Assembly: GCA_013698055.1 (NCBI GenBank)
Contig: JACCVS010000323.1
Coordinates: 1-7,507 of the forward strand
Direction of reading: 5' to 3'
Source: Acidobacteriota bacterium
Lineage (GTDB): Bacteria > Acidobacteriota > Blastocatellia > Pyrinomonadales > Pyrinomonadaceae
DNA: 7,507 bases
The position numbers and the translations under genes were made by a program. Positions 1 through 6,333 of this stretch are shown here, one piece after another (the first letter of the stretch is position 1; each line of letters starts with the position of its first letter). The notes beneath the pieces are model-generated. The model had not been told where the DNA came from, did no database searches, and worked only from the letters and a program-made list of their open reading frames with translations.

Positions 1-826
1 GCTCCGGGTTGACCCCACCAAACAACGGGTCGCGTTCAGCGCGAATCGTTTCAGTTTGAAGCGTGCCGCCTTGCAGAAAGCTTTCGACCCAGCGCCCGCC
101 GACGCCGTGCATCGGATCAACGATCACGTTCATCCTAGCGTGCTTCAAGCGTTCCAGATCAATGTACGAGGCAATCTGCGCGCGATAACTGGCAATCGCT
201 GCCTTAAGCATTTCGCGCCCATCCGGGGTTGCAATGCTTTGTCGGCGCGGACTTTGCGCATCCAACAGCGACTCCACAGTTGAAGTGATTTCAGGCGAAG
301 CGCTGCCGCCCCACGGAGCTTTAATTTTGAAGCCGTTAAAATCGGCAGGGTTATGCGAGGCCGTGATGACGATGCCACCCGCAGCACCGTTCAGCTTCAC
401 CGCCCACGAAACAACGGGCGTCGGCACGGCTTCATCGAAGAGAGCGATGCGCAATCCATTCCCGGCGAGAATTTCCGCCGCGCGCTCAGCGAATTGTTCA
501 GAGAGAAAACGCCTGTCATAGCCGACGATAATAAGGGAAGGAGGCAGATTCTCCTTTGAAGTCATTTCACCGGCGGCCTTTTGAACGACGTTGCGAAACA
601 TCGAAGTTTCGGCCTCGACTTCGCTGATCTGGCCTGCTTCTACAAGCTGCTTTAAGAGTGGTTGTGTTATGGCTTCCGGATTTTGAGAGGTGGATTGCTG
701 AATCAGATAGTCCGCGTATGCTTGCGCGACACGCTCAAGGTTGGCGAAGGTGAAGTCCTGTGCGATGACGGCACGCCATCCATCAGTGCCGAAGCGGATA
801 GGCGTCAACGCTTCCTTGCCGCTCAC
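1..826 (-). CDS. Phosphohexomutase (phosphoglucomutase/phosphomannomutase family), partial
   Basis: This gene enters from the GTG at 826 and is open to the left edge, giving the N-terminal 275 residues of a protein of the alpha-D-phosphohexomutase superfamily. These cytoplasmic enzymes interconvert hexose 6-phosphates and 1-phosphates through a phosphoserine. Visible motifs are FGTDGWR at residues 12-18, VGYDRRF at 101-107, the active-site loop ITASHNP at 154-160 (Ser157 is the expected phosphoserine) followed by NGFKIK, then VDPMHGVGG near 236-244 and FGGVNPE at the edge. The metal-binding DGD loop and the C-terminal domains lie outside the window. The GTG overlaps the TGA of the upstream nucleotidyltransferase by 4 bp, which implies translational coupling and fixes the start. 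About 55 residues (roughly 42-98) separate strand 1 from the VGYD strand, more than I expect in this family. Glucose versus mannose specificity cannot be decided here; the partner gene suggests activated-sugar synthesis. Confidence 0.9.
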   Translation of the reverse strand, partial: MSGKEALTPIRFGTDGWRAVIAQDFTFANLERVAQAYADYLIQQSTSQNPEAITQPLLKQLVEAGQISEVEAETSMFRNVVQKAAGEMTSKENLPPSLIIVGYDRRFLSEQFAERAAEILAGNGLRIALFDEAVPTPVVSWAVKLNGAAGGIVITASHNPADFNGFKIKAPWGGSASPEITSTVESLLDAQSPRRQSIATPDGREMLKAAIASYRAQIASYIDLERLKHARMNVIVDPMHGVGGRWVESFLQGGTLQTETIRAERDPLFGGVNPE

Positions 827-1872
827 AACGCTCCGCCCCCTGTTTGCGAGTAATCCGTCAACGAAGTCTTATCGCCAAGCAGTGTTCCCGCATTAACGGT
901 AGCTGCACGCCCGATGTGGCAACCGCGCCCGATGATCGCGCCTGAAACCTGCGCGCCTGCGCCGACGCGCGTATGTGCCCAGACGATAGAATTCTCGACA
1001 CGCGCCTTCTCTTCGATGTAGCAGCCGGGGCCAAGCACGGAGTTGATGATTTGCGCGCCGGGCTTGATGACGCAGTCGTCGCCGATCATCGAAAGCTCGT
1101 CAAGCTCGGCAATCGTCGCCGCATCGAACTGCCCGCGCCTTTCTTTGATGTGAATTCGCCCGACGCGATCTGCGAGCAGGTCCTGATGCGCTTGCAGGTA
1201 ACGCTCGGGCGTGCCGATGTCAATCCAGTAGGTGCGTTGCGGAATGTGCGCGTAGAACTCCTCGCCGCGTTCGAGCAGGTTTGGAAAGAGGCCGTACTCG
1301 AAAGAATGATTCTCGCCAGCCGGGATGTAGTCGAGAACTTTCGGCTCAAGAATGTACGTTCCGGCGTTGATGTTGTTCGTCGTAATCTCATCGGCTGTCG
1401 GCTTTTCCAGAAAACGCGCCACGCGACCGTCCTTTTTTGTTTCCACCAGACCGTAAGCGCTCGGGTTCTCGACGGGCGTGAGCACGATGGTCGCCGTCGC
1501 CTTGCGCTTGGTGTGCTCGCGGATGACCGCTTTGAGGTCTATGTCGGTGAGGATGTCGCCGTTGAAGACGACCGTCGGCTCGCGGATTAAATCTTCGGCG
1601 TATTTGTAAGCCCCGGCTGTGCCCATCGGCTGCGGCTCGACCGTGTATTTGAGGTTAACGCCGAAGTCCGAGCCGTCGCCGAGCTGCTGCTCAATCTTTT
1701 GCGGCTGGTAAGAGAGCGAGAGCGTGATGTCTTTAATGCCGGCTCGCCTGAGCGTGTCTATCTGGTAAAGCAGGAACGGGCGATTGCAGATGGGGACGAT
1801 TGGTTTCGGAGTGTAGACCGTCAACGGTCGAAGCCTTGTTCCTTTGCCGCCTGCGAGAATGAGTGCTTGCAT
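823..1872 (-). CDS. Sugar-1-phosphate nucleotidyltransferase with left-handed beta-helix tail (mannose-1-phosphate guanylyltransferase-like)
   Basis: This 349-residue protein is predicted to join a sugar 1-phosphate to an NTP, making an NDP-sugar for glycan synthesis in the cytoplasm. The N-terminal Rossmann-like domain carries the nucleotide-binding signature LAGGKGTRLRPLT (6-18) with TPKP (21-24), GTAGA (84-88), the metal site FNGD (103-106), FLEKP (154-158), NAGTY (169-173) and WIDIGTPERY (216-225). Residues about 262-335 show hexapeptide spacing (IGDDCVI, GPGCYI, GAGAQV, GRGCHIG), a left-handed parallel beta-helix. This layout is shared by GDP-mannose pyrophosphorylases and by some glucose-1-phosphate uridylyl/thymidylyl/adenylyltransferases, so the exact substrate is uncertain. 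The ATG at 1872 leaves only a few bases before the signature. It has no evident Shine-Dalgarno sequence; a heptamer array lies 4 bp upstream. The stop overlaps the GTG of the phosphohexomutase, so the two form an operon. Confidence 0.92.
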   Translation of the reverse strand: MQALILAGGKGTRLRPLTVYTPKPIVPICNRPFLLYQIDTLRRAGIKDITLSLSYQPQKIEQQLGDGSDFGVNLKYTVEPQPMGTAGAYKYAEDLIREPTVVFNGDILTDIDLKAVIREHTKRKATATIVLTPVENPSAYGLVETKKDGRVARFLEKPTADEITTNNINAGTYILEPKVLDYIPAGENHSFEYGLFPNLLERGEEFYAHIPQRTYWIDIGTPERYLQAHQDLLADRVGRIHIKERRGQFDAATIAELDELSMIGDDCVIKPGAQIINSVLGPGCYIEEKARVENSIVWAHTRVGAGAQVSGAIIGRGCHIGRAATVNAGTLLGDKTSLTDYSQTGGGAL

Positions 1873-1876
1873 GATC

Positions 1877-1918
1877 GTTAAGCGATAAGTGATGGGTGAT
1901 GAGTGATAGGTGATGAGA
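1877..1918. repeat. Heptamer tandem array upstream of the nucleotidyltransferase
   Basis: Six consecutive 7-bp units read on the plus strand: GTTAAGC, GATAAGT, GATGGGT, GATGAGT, GATAGGT, GATGAGA, so the core phase is GTGATRR. The array ends 4 bp before the ATG of the minus-strand nucleotidyltransferase. On that gene's own strand it reads as CATCAC-type, C-rich units. No opposite-polarity partner arm is visible nearby, unlike the other arrays in the window. Confidence 0.85.
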
Positions 1919-1966
1919 AAGAACAGCGCCCACCACTCGGAGTTAATTTAGGAAACATCGGCGGCG

Positions 1967-1996
1967 AGTCTAACACCCGTTAGCGAGCCTTATCAA
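1967..1996 (-). promoter_or_regulatory. Candidate sigma70 promoter for the nucleotidyltransferase operon
   Basis: On the minus strand, TTGATA (1996-1991) is followed after 18 bp by TAGACT (1972-1967). These match the -35 and -10 consensus at 5/6 and 4/6. The predicted transcript would start near 1960 and carry a leader of about 90 nt that includes the heptamer array. This rests on consensus matching only. Confidence 0.3.
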
Positions 1997-2024
1997 ACCA
2001 TCGTTTTTAATACTAAAGGTTTGC

Positions 2025-2053
2025 TTGACACCTTGTAGTGAATGGTAAATAGT
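2025..2053 (+). promoter_or_regulatory. Candidate sigma70 promoter for the thiolase operon
   Basis: A perfect -35 box TTGACA (2025-2030) is followed after 17 bp by AATAGT (2048-2053), a 4/6 match to TATAAT. A start near 2060 would give a leader of about 85 nt carrying most of the degenerate heptamer repeats and the GAGG ribosome-binding site. The -10 match is weak and lies inside repeat units, so this is tentative. Confidence 0.4.
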
Positions 2054-2124
2054 TACTCGCATACCGTAAATCACAAATAGACGAACCGTTTTTCTCTATT
2101 CACGATTTGCCGTTTACCATTTTG
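2038..2124. repeat. Degenerate inverted pair of heptamer arrays in the thiolase leader
   Basis: The left arm (2038-2079) can be phased as GTGAATG, GTAAATA, GTTACTC, GCATACC, GTAAATC, ACAAATA. The right arm (2097-2124) reads TATTCAC, GATTTGC, CGTTTAC, CATTTTG, the opposite polarity of the same unit. A perfect 9-bp inverted repeat, AATGGTAAA (2041-2049) and TTTACCATT (2113-2121), links the two arms. The whole 1873-2145 gap contains no gene that I can support. This copy is much more diverged than the arrays near rpmF and plsX, so membership of the same family is inference. Confidence 0.6.
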
Positions 2125-2145
2125 TTCTTGATTTGAGGTAAATAC

Positions 2146-3336
2146 ATGTCCGAGAGAAAAGAAGCGGTAATCATTAGCGCCGTGCGGACGCCGACGGGAA
2201 AATTCCAGGGAGCGTTGAAAGGTTTTTCCGGGACGGAACTGGGCGCGATGGTCGTGCGCGAGAGTGTGAGACGGGCAGGCGTCAGCCCTGAAGACGTTGA
2301 CGAAGTCATCATGGGCTGCGTGATTCAGGCGGGGCTGGGGCAGAATCCTGCGCGGCAGGCTGCGCTGAATGGGGGTATCCCGTTCGGTGTCTCCGCCGTG
2401 ACAATCAATAAAGTCTGCGGGTCAGGTCTCAAGGCCGTGATGATGGCGGCACAGGGAATTCAACTCGGCGATTCCGAAATCGTCGTCGCGGGCGGTATGG
2501 AGTCCATGACGAACGCTCCCTATCTGATTCCGAAAGCGCGCGAAGGCTATCGCCTCGGCAATGGGGTGCTGGTTGACGCGATGATTAACGACGGTTTGTG
2601 GTGCGCCTTCGAGAATTATCACATGGGCAATACGGGCGAAGTGGTTGCCTCTCGTTATCACGTCACGCGCGAGGAGCAGGACGAATATGCGCTGAACTCT
2701 CATCGCAAGGCGGCAGCTGCGATTAAGGCCGGAAAGTTCAAAGACGAAATCCTGGGCATAGAGATTCCGCAGAAGAAGGGTGCGCCCATCGTGTTTGAGA
2801 TGGACGAGTCTGTGCGTGAAGACACGTCGCTCGAAGCTCTGGCGAAGCTCAAGCCTGCTTTCAAGAAGGAAGACGGATCGGTGACTGCCGGAAACGCTCC
2901 CGGCGTCAACGATGGCGCGTCGGCCCTTGTCGTCACTTCAATGGAACGCGCACGCGCTCTGGGTGTCGAGCCGATGGCACGTATTGCAGCGCAGGCGACT
3001 TCAGGGATAGAGCCTGAACTCGTGATGATGGCTCCGGTCGAAGCCATCCGAAAAGTCTTGAAGAAAGCCGGATGGTCGCTGAGTGAAGTTGACTTGATTG
3101 AATTGAATGAAGCCTTTTCGGTGCAGGCCGTCGCCATCATCAAGGAACTCGATTTAGACCCTAACAAAGTGAACGTCAACGGCGGCGCGGTCGCGCTCGG
3201 CCATGCCATCGGTCAATCAGGCTCGCGTCTGCTGACGACAATGCTCTACGAGATGAAGCGGCGCGACGTGCGCCGGGGCTTGGCCGCGCTCTGTCTTGGC
3301 GGCGGCAACGCTGTTGCGATGGCTGTGGAACGGTGA
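2146..3336 (+). CDS. Acetyl-CoA C-acetyltransferase (thiolase)
   Basis: This 396-residue protein has the usual length of a type II thiolase. It reversibly condenses two acetyl-CoA to acetoacetyl-CoA or cleaves 3-ketoacyl-CoA. The N-terminal half has SAVRTP (11-16) and the acylated nucleophile Cys91 in NKVCGSGLKAV. GGMESMTNAPY and the YHMG loop precede the linker. The C-terminal half has NEAF (321-324), catalytic His353 in GHAIG and the second catalytic Cys383 in CLGGGNA. The thiolase signature normally reads GHP; here it is GHA. GAGG at 2135-2138 sits 7 bp before the ATG at 2146, which supports the start. The adjacent hydroxyacyl-CoA dehydrogenase fits an acetoacetyl-CoA/3-hydroxybutyryl-CoA role in short-chain acyl-CoA metabolism. 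A broader 3-ketoacyl-CoA (beta-oxidation) specificity cannot be excluded from sequence alone. Confidence 0.95.
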   Translation: MSERKEAVIISAVRTPTGKFQGALKGFSGTELGAMVVRESVRRAGVSPEDVDEVIMGCVIQAGLGQNPARQAALNGGIPFGVSAVTINKVCGSGLKAVMMAAQGIQLGDSEIVVAGGMESMTNAPYLIPKAREGYRLGNGVLVDAMINDGLWCAFENYHMGNTGEVVASRYHVTREEQDEYALNSHRKAAAAIKAGKFKDEILGIEIPQKKGAPIVFEMDESVREDTSLEALAKLKPAFKKEDGSVTAGNAPGVNDGASALVVTSMERARALGVEPMARIAAQATSGIEPELVMMAPVEAIRKVLKKAGWSLSEVDLIELNEAFSVQAVAIIKELDLDPNKVNVNGGAVALGHAIGQSGSRLLTTMLYEMKRRDVRRGLAALCLGGGNAVAMAVER

Positions 3337-3358
3337 TAGCTGAGAGAAAATTAAATTG

Positions 3359-4219
3359 ATGGAGAACAAGCTTTCAATCAAAACAATCGGTGTGGTCGGC
3401 GCAGGCGCGATGGGAAGCGGCATCGCGCAGGTGGCCGCACGTGCCGGATACGACGTTATCCTGCGCGATGTCAAAGACGAATTCTTGCAGCGCGGAATGG
3501 CTGCCGTTGACAAGAGTTTGCAGCGAGACGTTGATAAAGAGCGGCTGAAGGATGAAGAGAAGCGCGCGATTATGGGGCGCATCCGTAACGTGATAGAGAT
3601 GGCAGCGCTCGTCGAGGCCGATCTGGTTGTCGAAGCCGTGACGGAAGATGTGAACGTCAAGTCAGAAGTCTTTCGACAACTGGACGAGTTGACGAAGCCT
3701 GAAGCGATTCTCGCCTCGAACACCTCAAGCATCTCGATTACGAAGCTCGGCGCGGCCACCAAACGTCCTGGCCAGGTTATCGGGATGCACTTTATGAATC
3801 CCGTGCCCGTGATGAAGCTGGTCGAGATCATTCGCGGCATTGCCACATCAAACGAGACTTATCAGGCGGTTCATGACCTGACCCTGAAACTGGAAAAGAC
3901 GCCGCTCGAATGCAACGACATGCCCGGCTTCGTCTCCAATCGTGTGCTGATGCCGATGATTAATGAGGCGATCTTTGTTCTTTATGAGGGCATCGCCACG
4001 CGGGAGAGCATTGACGGGATTATGAAGTTGGGCATGAATCATCCGATGGGGCCGCTGACACTGGCAGACTTCATTGGCCTTGATGTTTGTCTCGCTATCC
4101 TGAATGTGCTGCACGATGGTTTAGGCGACCCGAAATACAGACCCTGCCCGCTCCTCAAACGCTATGTTGACGCGGGCTGGTTAGGCAGGAAAACGGGGCG
4201 AGGGTTTTACGAATACTGA
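3359..4219 (+). CDS. 3-hydroxybutyryl-CoA dehydrogenase (3-hydroxyacyl-CoA dehydrogenase family)
   Basis: This 286-residue NAD(P)-dependent dehydrogenase is predicted to interconvert acetoacetyl-CoA and (S)-3-hydroxybutyryl-CoA. The Rossmann fold begins at once: GxGxxG is Gly14, Gly16 and Gly19 in GVVGAGAMGSGIAQ, with Asp37 at the end of strand 2 as the expected ribose ligand. SNTSS (120-124), catalytic His144 in GMHFMNP, Glu156 in LVEI and Asn194 in GFVSNR match the active-site residues of the family. The C-terminal dimerisation domain contains MNHPMGPLTLADFIGLD and ends in GRKTGRGFYEY. Length and domain order are typical of stand-alone bacterial enzymes rather than FadB-type fusions. I chose ATG 3359 over the TTG one codon earlier. 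The start lies 22 bp after the thiolase stop with only a weak GAGAG upstream, so it is probably co-transcribed and partly coupled. Confidence 0.95.
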   Translation: MENKLSIKTIGVVGAGAMGSGIAQVAARAGYDVILRDVKDEFLQRGMAAVDKSLQRDVDKERLKDEEKRAIMGRIRNVIEMAALVEADLVVEAVTEDVNVKSEVFRQLDELTKPEAILASNTSSISITKLGAATKRPGQVIGMHFMNPVPVMKLVEIIRGIATSNETYQAVHDLTLKLEKTPLECNDMPGFVSNRVLMPMINEAIFVLYEGIATRESIDGIMKLGMNHPMGPLTLADFIGLDVCLAILNVLHDGLGDPKYRPCPLLKRYVDAGWLGRKTGRGFYEY

Positions 4220-4240
4220 TTGAGAAATCTGGCGAGTCTA

Positions 4241-4285
4241 GCGGGTCAAAGCAGGCTCCTGACTCACCAGGCTTGATAGGCCCGC
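4241..4285 (+). other. Imperfect hairpin between the dehydrogenase and the TPR gene
   Basis: GCGGGTCAAAGC (4241-4252) can pair with GCTTGATAGGCCCGC (4271-4285) if one base is bulged on the left and TAGG on the right. CTG/CAG can pair inside the loop. There is no run of T after the stem, so it is not a classical intrinsic terminator. It could stabilise the upstream message 3' end or partly separate the two transcripts. The structure is inferred by eye. Confidence 0.3.
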
Positions 4286-4302
4286 CACACTCAATAGACT
4301 TT

Positions 4303-5541
4303 ATGAGAACTGTTTCACACTATTGCCAGAAATGTCTGGCGGGGAATCCGCTGGGGCAGGAGTTATGCGGGCGATGCGGGACGCGCTTGATGCTGGTGGT
4401 CGAGCCTCCGGCGGCGCGTTACGAGGATGGCGCGATGATCGCCACGCACGAGGAGCATTTGTTGGAGCGCGTCTCGGCGCTTGAGAACAGGCTCTTGCGC
4501 ATGACGGAGAAGCTGGAACAGACGCTCGACCTCATGTTGCGGCAGGCAAAAAATTCTTATCACGATCACGTTTTGATTGACACGATCATCACGGTTCTGG
4601 CTGAGTCGGGCGTGCTCGATGCCGCCAAGCTCAACAAATTGTGGCGCGAGCGATGTCGGCAGGACACAGCGGAGCAGGAAACGGCGGCCCGCCACAAGGA
4701 ATTGCGGACGAAAATCATCTCGGCTTATCGTGGCACTAATCTGGCGACGTTTGAGCGGTATGTTAGCGAAGGATTCAAGCTGCTGGGCGAGAAAGAGACG
4801 GCGCGCGGCATCCGCACGCTAGAACGCGCCGCTGCGCTCGCTTCCGGTAATGCACAGCTACATGCCTTCATCGGCGAGCACTTTTTTGAAGCCAACAAGA
4901 ACGTCCTCGCCAGAGATTACCTGGAACGGGCGCTTGTCGCCGACTCGAAAAATGAAAAGGTTCGGTTGTCGCTCGGCCTGACCTGTGGCGACGGTGGGGA
5001 AGTCAAGCGAGCAAAGAAATTGCTGAAAGATTCTATCCAATTAGCGGGGCGCTCGTTCGCCGCTCATTACGGGTTGGGGCGTCTGCTCGTCGCCGAAAAG
5101 AAGTGGGAAGAGGCGCTCAAGGAATTTAAGAGCGCGCTTTCTGCGCGGCCTTCGCCGGAAGCCAATTATGTAGTCGGGTGCGCTTACTTCCGGCTTAATC
5201 GTTTTCGCATGGCCGCGCGTCACCTTCGCAAAGCGATTGAGGGAGAGAGCGTTTATCCGGAAGCCTTTTATGTGCTGGGGCTTGTGCTTTCGCGTTCAGG
5301 TGAAGCGGATGCGGCACGCGCAGCCTTTCAGGTCGTCAGCGAGGCTGAGGCGGATGAGCCTCATTATCGTTCGTCCGCACGGCGCATCCTGCGAACAGGC
5401 AATCTCCCTGCGAATCCGAAGATTTTTGGGATCAACGAGAGCGCGACTAAAGCTCTGATTACGGGCGGGGACAAGCGACTGGCGCGAGTCGTGCGCGAGG
5501 CGGCGCTCGGTGCATTTGGAGTCGAAAGCGGCTCAAGCTAA
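4303..5541 (+). CDS. Zinc-ribbon / coiled-coil / TPR-repeat protein of unknown function
   Basis: I do not recognise a named family. With ATG 4303 the protein has 412 residues. Residues 8-25 hold CxxC-x10-CxxC (Cys8, Cys11, Cys22, Cys25), a zinc-ribbon fingerprint. Residues about 48-82 are heptad-like and charged (LLERVSALENRLLRMTEKLEQ), a likely coiled coil. About six TPR-like helical pairs with 34-residue spacing follow from about 157 to 353, clearest at AAHYGLGRLLVAEKKWEEAL and EANYVVGCAYFRLNRF. No signal peptide or membrane helix is seen, so a cytoplasmic scaffold is likely. An in-frame TTG at 4273 would add ten residues but lies inside the upstream hairpin, so I prefer the ATG; neither has a clear ribosome-binding site. 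It starts 83 bp after the dehydrogenase, on the same strand. Its job cannot be inferred from these neighbours. Confidence 0.85.
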   Translation: MRTVSHYCQKCLAGNPLGQELCGRCGTRLMLVVEPPAARYEDGAMIATHEEHLLERVSALENRLLRMTEKLEQTLDLMLRQAKNSYHDHVLIDTIITVLAESGVLDAAKLNKLWRERCRQDTAEQETAARHKELRTKIISAYRGTNLATFERYVSEGFKLLGEKETARGIRTLERAAALASGNAQLHAFIGEHFFEANKNVLARDYLERALVADSKNEKVRLSLGLTCGDGGEVKRAKKLLKDSIQLAGRSFAAHYGLGRLLVAEKKWEEALKEFKSALSARPSPEANYVVGCAYFRLNRFRMAARHLRKAIEGESVYPEAFYVLGLVLSRSGEADAARAAFQVVSEAEADEPHYRSSARRILRTGNLPANPKIFGINESATKALITGGDKRLARVVREAALGAFGVESGSS

Positions 5542-5551
5542 AAGGGAAATA

Positions 5552-5630
5552 ATTGAACAGGATTAACAGGATGAAGAATATGAAAGCATTGCTATTTGTC
5601 TTCTCTTTATCATGTCAATCTTGTTAATCC
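5552..5630. repeat. Inverted repeat with a tandem ACAGGATTA motif after the TPR gene
   Basis: ACAGGAT occurs twice with a 9-bp period (5557-5563 and 5566-5572). GGATTAACA (5560-5568) is perfectly inverted at 5622-5630 (TGTTAATCC). The pairing extends to 13 bp with one position that would be G-U in RNA. The spacer is about 45-50 nt. No T-tract follows, so it is not a standard terminator. It differs in sequence from the heptamer arrays. Confidence 0.6.
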
Positions 5631-5665
5631 CGGACTACGTGTCAATGGATTGTATGTCTCGCGCG

Positions 5666-5693
5666 TTGACTCTCGCCCGCCAACCGCTATAAT
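5666..5693 (+). promoter_or_regulatory. Strong sigma70-type promoter for yceD-rpmF-plsX
   Basis: TTGACT (5666-5671, 5/6) and a perfect TATAAT (5688-5693) are separated by 16 bp. Transcription would start near 5700, about 50 nt before the yceD start, and would drive the ribosome/lipid operon. It is the best promoter match in the window. Confidence 0.75.
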
Positions 5694-5750
5694 AACGCCT
5701 TTTGCGTGCTCCTGGCAGAAAACGCCGTATTTCAACAGTGTGGGTGAGTG

Positions 5751-6278
5751 ATGCGGATTGAGCTTGATAAGCTGGAAAAGACGGGCAACGGGTTCACGCA
5801 CGTTTACGAGCCTGAAGAGATTGTGCTGGATGAAGAGCACGCCCGTTTGACCAAAGAACCCACGGTGACAGGGCGCATCAGCCGCACCGGGCATGAAGTC
5901 CGGTTGCGAGGGAAAATCAGCGCCAGCGCCGAAGTTGATTGTGACCGCTGCCTGAAAACAGTCGCCGTTCCGGTCGAGACAGAGTTCGATGTGACCTATG
6001 TCCCGACGGAAGATTATAAGCGAAGCGAAGCGGCGGAATTGCAGGAAGAAGATTTGAGTCTCTCGGTCTTTGACGGAGAGACAATTGATTTGGACGAATT
6101 GGTTCGCGAGCAAGTGCTGCTGGCTCTGCCTGCGCGCGCCCTGTGCGGCGAAGAATGCAAAGGCTTATGCCCGACATGCGGCACCGACAGAAATGCCAAT
6201 TCATGCGACTGCCACAGCAAAGAGATTGATCCGCGCTGGGCAGGACTTTTAAAAGCAGGGATGAGAGATGAGGGATGA
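5751..6278 (+). CDS. yceD: YceD family protein (DUF177), 23S rRNA accumulation factor
   Basis: This 175-residue protein belongs to the DUF177/YceD family. The E. coli member is needed for normal 23S rRNA accumulation, and the gene usually precedes rpmF. The start MRIELDKL is typical; GTG 5748 is directly in front, but I chose ATG 5751. The family CxxC is Cys64 and Cys67 in CDRCL. An acidic stretch (97-116) leads to IDLDELVREQVLLALP. The C-terminal cysteine cluster (Cys132, Cys136, Cys140, Cys143, Cys152, Cys154) is a form common outside proteobacteria and probably binds metal. The last codons (GMRDEG and the TGA) are written by a GGGATGA heptamer array that continues past the stop. An assigned promoter lies 58 bp upstream, and rpmF follows after 94 bp. 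Confidence 0.9.
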   Translation: MRIELDKLEKTGNGFTHVYEPEEIVLDEEHARLTKEPTVTGRISRTGHEVRLRGKISASAEVDCDRCLKTVAVPVETEFDVTYVPTEDYKRSEAAELQEEDLSLSVFDGETIDLDELVREQVLLALPARALCGEECKGLCPTCGTDRNANSCDCHSKEIDPRWAGLLKAGMRDEG

Positions 6279-6286
6279 GGGATGAG
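6258..6286. repeat. Heptamer array overlapping the 3' end of yceD
   Basis: Four units, GGGATGA (6258-6264), GAGATGA (6265-6271), GGGATGA (6272-6278) and GGGATGA (6279-6285), end in GTTAAAG-like sequence. The third unit holds the TGA of yceD. Because 7 is not a multiple of 3, three successive units place TGA in all three forward frames. Confidence 0.9.
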
Positions 6287-6333
6287 TTAAAGCCAGCGAC
6301 TCAATGCTGGAGGCTCGTCTCTTGTTCTTGCTC

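Noticed and set aside
973..1590. Plus-strand open frame of 205 codons opposite the nucleotidyltransferase
   Set aside because: It is a mirror of the codon bias of the real minus-strand gene; no motif or ribosome-binding site.
2700..3846. Minus-strand open frames of 169 and 209 codons opposite the thiolase and dehydrogenase
   Set aside because: Low-complexity Ser/Thr/Ala-rich translations, fully antisense to two genes with complete catalytic motifs.
4273..4302. TTG start of the TPR protein
   Set aside because: It lies inside the hairpin at 4241-4285 and adds ten residues unrelated to the zinc ribbon; ATG 4303 is simpler.
5610..6113. Minus-strand open frame of 167 codons opposite yceD
   Set aside because: Antisense to a recognisable YceD protein and across its promoter; no family features.
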